A stretch of 29,184 nucleotides of DNA, from the NCBI GenBank assembly GCA_002292215.1, contig DBBN01000064.1, positions 16,083 to 45,266 on the forward strand, given 5' to 3'. A program made the position numbers and the translations under genes. This DNA is from Glaciecola sp. UBA983. Its GTDB lineage: Bacteria; Pseudomonadota; Gammaproteobacteria; Enterobacterales; Alteromonadaceae. Below, piece by piece: positions 27,160 through 29,184 of the stretch (the stretch's first letter is position 1; each line of letters opens with the position of its first letter). The notes under the pieces were generated by a model. The model searched no databases and was not told the origin of the DNA. It worked only from the letters and a program-made list of their open reading frames with translations.

Positions 27160-27987
27160 ATGACCGATTTTTCTAATGCAACGATTCCACTACTCACATT
27201 AACTCACGGTAACGACCAGTGCGTGTTAAGTTTATTTGGCGCGCATATATTGAGTTATGAACGCAATGGCCAAGAAAAGCTCTTTGTCAGTAAAGCGGCA
27301 CACTTAGATGGCACCCGTCCTATTCGTGGTGGCATACCGGTATGTTGGCCATGGTTTGGACAGCTTCACCCTGATATAGCTCAACATAAACAAGCACATG
27401 GTTTAGTTCGTAATCAACTCTGGCAAATTGACGCTCAAGTTAAGACCGACCAAGCCACAAGCATTACTTTGAGTCCTACAGTGACGTCATCACAATTATG
27501 GCCAGAGGGCTTAAGTGCTCAACTCGTTGTGACCTTAACTGCCGATACCTTGTCTATTGCATTACATTCGCATAATAATAGTATAAAAAACATACCATTA
27601 TCTTGTGCTTTACATAGTTATTTTGCGATCGAGGATATCAACAGCATCTGCATCACTGGTCTTAATGGAATTTATCATGATAATGCGAAAAACGGCGCTA
27701 TAGAGCACACTCCATCACCATACCTCATTAGTGCTGAAGTTGATCGCATCCATCCAACACATGTTGCACAAACACAAATTAAACAGACATCACAGACGAT
27801 GACTACCGTGATGCATCAAGGGCATGATTCATTAGTGGTATGGAATCCTTGGATAGAAAAATCCAGTGCTTTATCAGATATGGAGAATACAGAATATTTA
27901 TCGATGGTATGCATTGAGACAGCATTAACCCAAGGGTTTAATTTACCCGCTGGACAATCTCATGTACTTCAGCAAACCATCGCCTGA
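27160..27987 (+). CDS. yeaD: Glucose-6-phosphate 1-epimerase YeaD (aldose-1-epimerase fold)
   Basis: D-hexose-6-phosphate mutarotase that interconverts alpha and beta anomers of glucose-6-phosphate. The 275 residues (E. coli YeaD 294) include IRGGIPVCWPWFG, the conserved HGLVRNQLW with a catalytic-type histidine, LHSYFAI and a Glu near the C-terminus (VCIETAL), the expected proton acceptor. GGAG precedes the ATG by nine bases. It follows gapA, as in E. coli, after the gapA terminator. Its stop is three bases from the end of the convergent LacI-type gene with no visible terminator, so read-through in both directions is likely. Confidence 0.92.
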   Translation: MTDFSNATIPLLTLTHGNDQCVLSLFGAHILSYERNGQEKLFVSKAAHLDGTRPIRGGIPVCWPWFGQLHPDIAQHKQAHGLVRNQLWQIDAQVKTDQATSITLSPTVTSSQLWPEGLSAQLVVTLTADTLSIALHSHNNSIKNIPLSCALHSYFAIEDINSICITGLNGIYHDNAKNGAIEHTPSPYLISAEVDRIHPTHVAQTQIKQTSQTMTTVMHQGHDSLVVWNPWIEKSSALSDMENTEYLSMVCIETALTQGFNLPAGQSHVLQQTIA

Positions 27988-27990
27988 GCA

Positions 27991-29016
27991 TTAACACGAT
28001 TCACCAACAAACATCTCGTAATCTAGTACCTGACTTTCAGGCTTTTTAGAAAAAAACATGCGTGTGGCAATGCGACCTTTTTCAGTACTATTTTGATATA
28101 CAGTGGTTAAAATGGGGTGATGACGTTTGGTTTCTTCGATGCCATCAAACCCGACAATTTTGACTTGTTCAGGTACTTTGATACCAGCACTTAGTAATTC
28201 ACGTAACACCGACAAACCAATTAAATCTGACATACATAAAATGGTATTTGGTAATTGTGGTTCTTGTAAAATCTCTAATGCTGCAATTTTTGCAAAGGCT
28301 TGGCTACTTTCTGGTACATTCCAGATTAATGATTCATCTAGTTCAACCCCTGCGTTTCTAAGGGCATGTAAATACCCTTGATAACGCTGATGAGCAACAG
28401 ACGTTTCGACTTCAACCAAAGGTGTGTCCATTACTTTACTCGTGATATCTCCATGAGTAATACGCAAGCCAACAATCGCAACACGATCACCAGGTGCTAT
28501 AGCACGTTGAGCGATTTCAAATGCAGCTTGTTGATTATCGACAGCAATTGATGCCCGTTCAGGCAAAGCAAAATCAACGGTAATTACTTTTTTCTGGCAG
28601 ACCGTTAACTCATTTAATAATGCTGGGTTACGTGGCATACCATAACAAATAAAACCATCCACAAAATCAATGACAGAATTAATGGATTGGGAATTACCTG
28701 AAAAAAGTAATAAATGTGATTTGTGCGTTTTAAGGATCTCAGAAACCCCACGAATAAATGAAGAAGCAACCGGATCACTAACCATGTAATCAATACTATC
28801 AGCCAGTACCAAGGCGATAATACCAGAGCGACCACGGCGTAACGATTGAGCGGCTTTATTGGGGCCGAAATAACCTAATTGTTGACATGCTGCTAAGATC
28901 TCTTCACGTTTTGCTTTAGATAATTGATCAGGACGATTAAAGGCATTTGAAATCGTTGCAGTACTAACATGCAATGTGTCAGCAATTGAACGAAGAGTAT
29001 GAGATTTATTTTTCAC
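27991..29016 (-). CDS. LacI-family transcriptional regulator
   Basis: 341 residues with an N-terminal helix-turn-helix (about 8-27: LRSIADTLHVSTATISNAFN), a hinge-helix region (AAQSLRRGRSG, about 55-65) and a periplasmic-binding-protein-like sensor domain (IIALVLAD to the end). The hinge leucine is of the kind that intercalates at a central CpG. The start is GTG at 29016; no ATG is available upstream in frame. A perfect palindrome with central CG lies 33-48 bases upstream, suggesting autoregulation. The effector is not evident; the genes around it point to a sugar or sugar phosphate. It is convergent with yeaD. Confidence 0.9.
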   Translation of the reverse strand: MKNKSHTLRSIADTLHVSTATISNAFNRPDQLSKAKREEILAACQQLGYFGPNKAAQSLRRGRSGIIALVLADSIDYMVSDPVASSFIRGVSEILKTHKSHLLLFSGNSQSINSVIDFVDGFICYGMPRNPALLNELTVCQKKVITVDFALPERASIAVDNQQAAFEIAQRAIAPGDRVAIVGLRITHGDITSKVMDTPLVEVETSVAHQRYQGYLHALRNAGVELDESLIWNVPESSQAFAKIAALEILQEPQLPNTILCMSDLIGLSVLRELLSAGIKVPEQVKIVGFDGIEETKRHHPILTTVYQNSTEKGRIATRMFFSKKPESQVLDYEMFVGESC

Positions 29017-29048
29017 AAGTATTAATTAGATATGTTAAAAAAATGTAT

Positions 29049-29064
29049 CTTAACACGTGTTAAG
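29049..29064. promoter_or_regulatory. Sixteen-base perfect palindrome, probable LacI-family operator
   Basis: CTTAACACGTGTTAAG is a perfect dyad with a central CG, the architecture bound by LacI/GalR proteins. It lies 33 bases before the GTG of the LacI-type gene, a good place for autorepression. No second full copy was seen in the window. Confidence 0.65.
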
Positions 29065-29071
29065 TTAAAGA

Positions 29072-29107
29072 AAAACAAAAGGCTTAATGCGTTAAGCCTT
29101 TTGTTTT
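29072..29107 (-). terminator. Terminator of the partial gene at the right edge
   Basis: Perfect 16-base arms (29072-29087 and 29092-29107) around a TGCG loop, T-rich on both sides. On the minus strand it follows the stop at 29146 by 38 bases and insulates the LacI-type gene from its upstream neighbour. Confidence 0.88.
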
Positions 29108-29145
29108 ATAACGTAATCGTGATAGCGCTAAAATCTCTACTAAAA

Positions 29146-29184
29146 TTAAGCGACCGTCGCTGCCCCTGCAACAGCTTCACGTGC
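29146..29184 (-). CDS. eda: C-terminal fragment, probably KDPG aldolase Eda
   Basis: Only the last 12 codons and TAA are present (AREAVAGAATVA). The LAREAVEGA ending of E. coli 2-keto-3-deoxy-6-phosphogluconate aldolase is the match I recognise. An Entner-Doudoroff gene would suit the neighbouring gapA, yeaD and HexR-like site. Twelve residues are too few for certainty. The terminator that follows supports a real gene end here. Confidence 0.45.
   Translation of the reverse strand, partial: AREAVAGAATVA

Overview
The window reads as chromosome of a low-GC marine gammaproteobacterium, probably in the Alteromonadales (Shewanella-, Psychrobium- or Moritella-like). The basis is near-collinear similarity to E. 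coli/Shewanella housekeeping proteins, the gene order nadD-rsfS-rlmH-mrdA-mrdB-rlpA-dacA-ybeD-lipB-lipA, a HexR-like site, and the ansA/yeaC/msrB/gapA/yeaD neighbourhood known from E. coli. I cannot fix the genus by eye.

Layout. (1) 1-8600, all + strand: the end of the NAD/ribosome/cell-elongation cluster. nadD (first few codons missing), rsfS, rlmH, mrdA (PBP2), mrdB (RodA), rlpA and dacA are tightly packed, often overlapping or using TAATG/ATGA junctions. A terminator after dacA is followed by the lipoate operon ybeD-lipB-lipA, which has its own extended -10 promoter and terminator. (2) 8612-11573, - strand: a lipoprotein with three PKD/REJ-like repeats and an unrecognised C-terminal domain, then an exported M24 Xaa-Pro-type peptidase. 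(3) 11685-13418: ansA (+), convergent with yeaC and a two-TM zinc-ribbon protein (-). (4) 13520-17005, - strand: an AGCS alanine/glycine symporter with a large inserted loop, a cytosolic-carboxypeptidase-like M14 peptidase, and a membrane-tethered thioredoxin. (5) 17189-29184: a central-carbon block. A long (481 aa) GAPDH paralogue comes first, then the apparent operon malQ-glgB-glgX-msrB (-), divergent from gapA (+). yeaD (+), a LacI-family regulator (-) and the last 12 codons of a gene that looks like eda (-) follow.

How the genes fit together. The right half combines maltodextrin/glycogen remodelling (MalQ, GlgB, GlgX), lower glycolysis (two GAPDHs), hexose-6-phosphate anomer exchange (YeaD) and probably the Entner-Doudoroff pathway (Eda). 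A HexR-like palindrome lies just upstream of the gapA -35 element, and a perfect 16-bp palindrome with a central CG precedes the LacI-type gene. Together these suggest coordinated sugar-responsive control.

I found no tRNA, rRNA, CRISPR array, insertion sequence, prophage or defence module. I see no convincing new multi-gene system; the findings are single-gene or regulatory oddities in a mostly ordinary chromosome.
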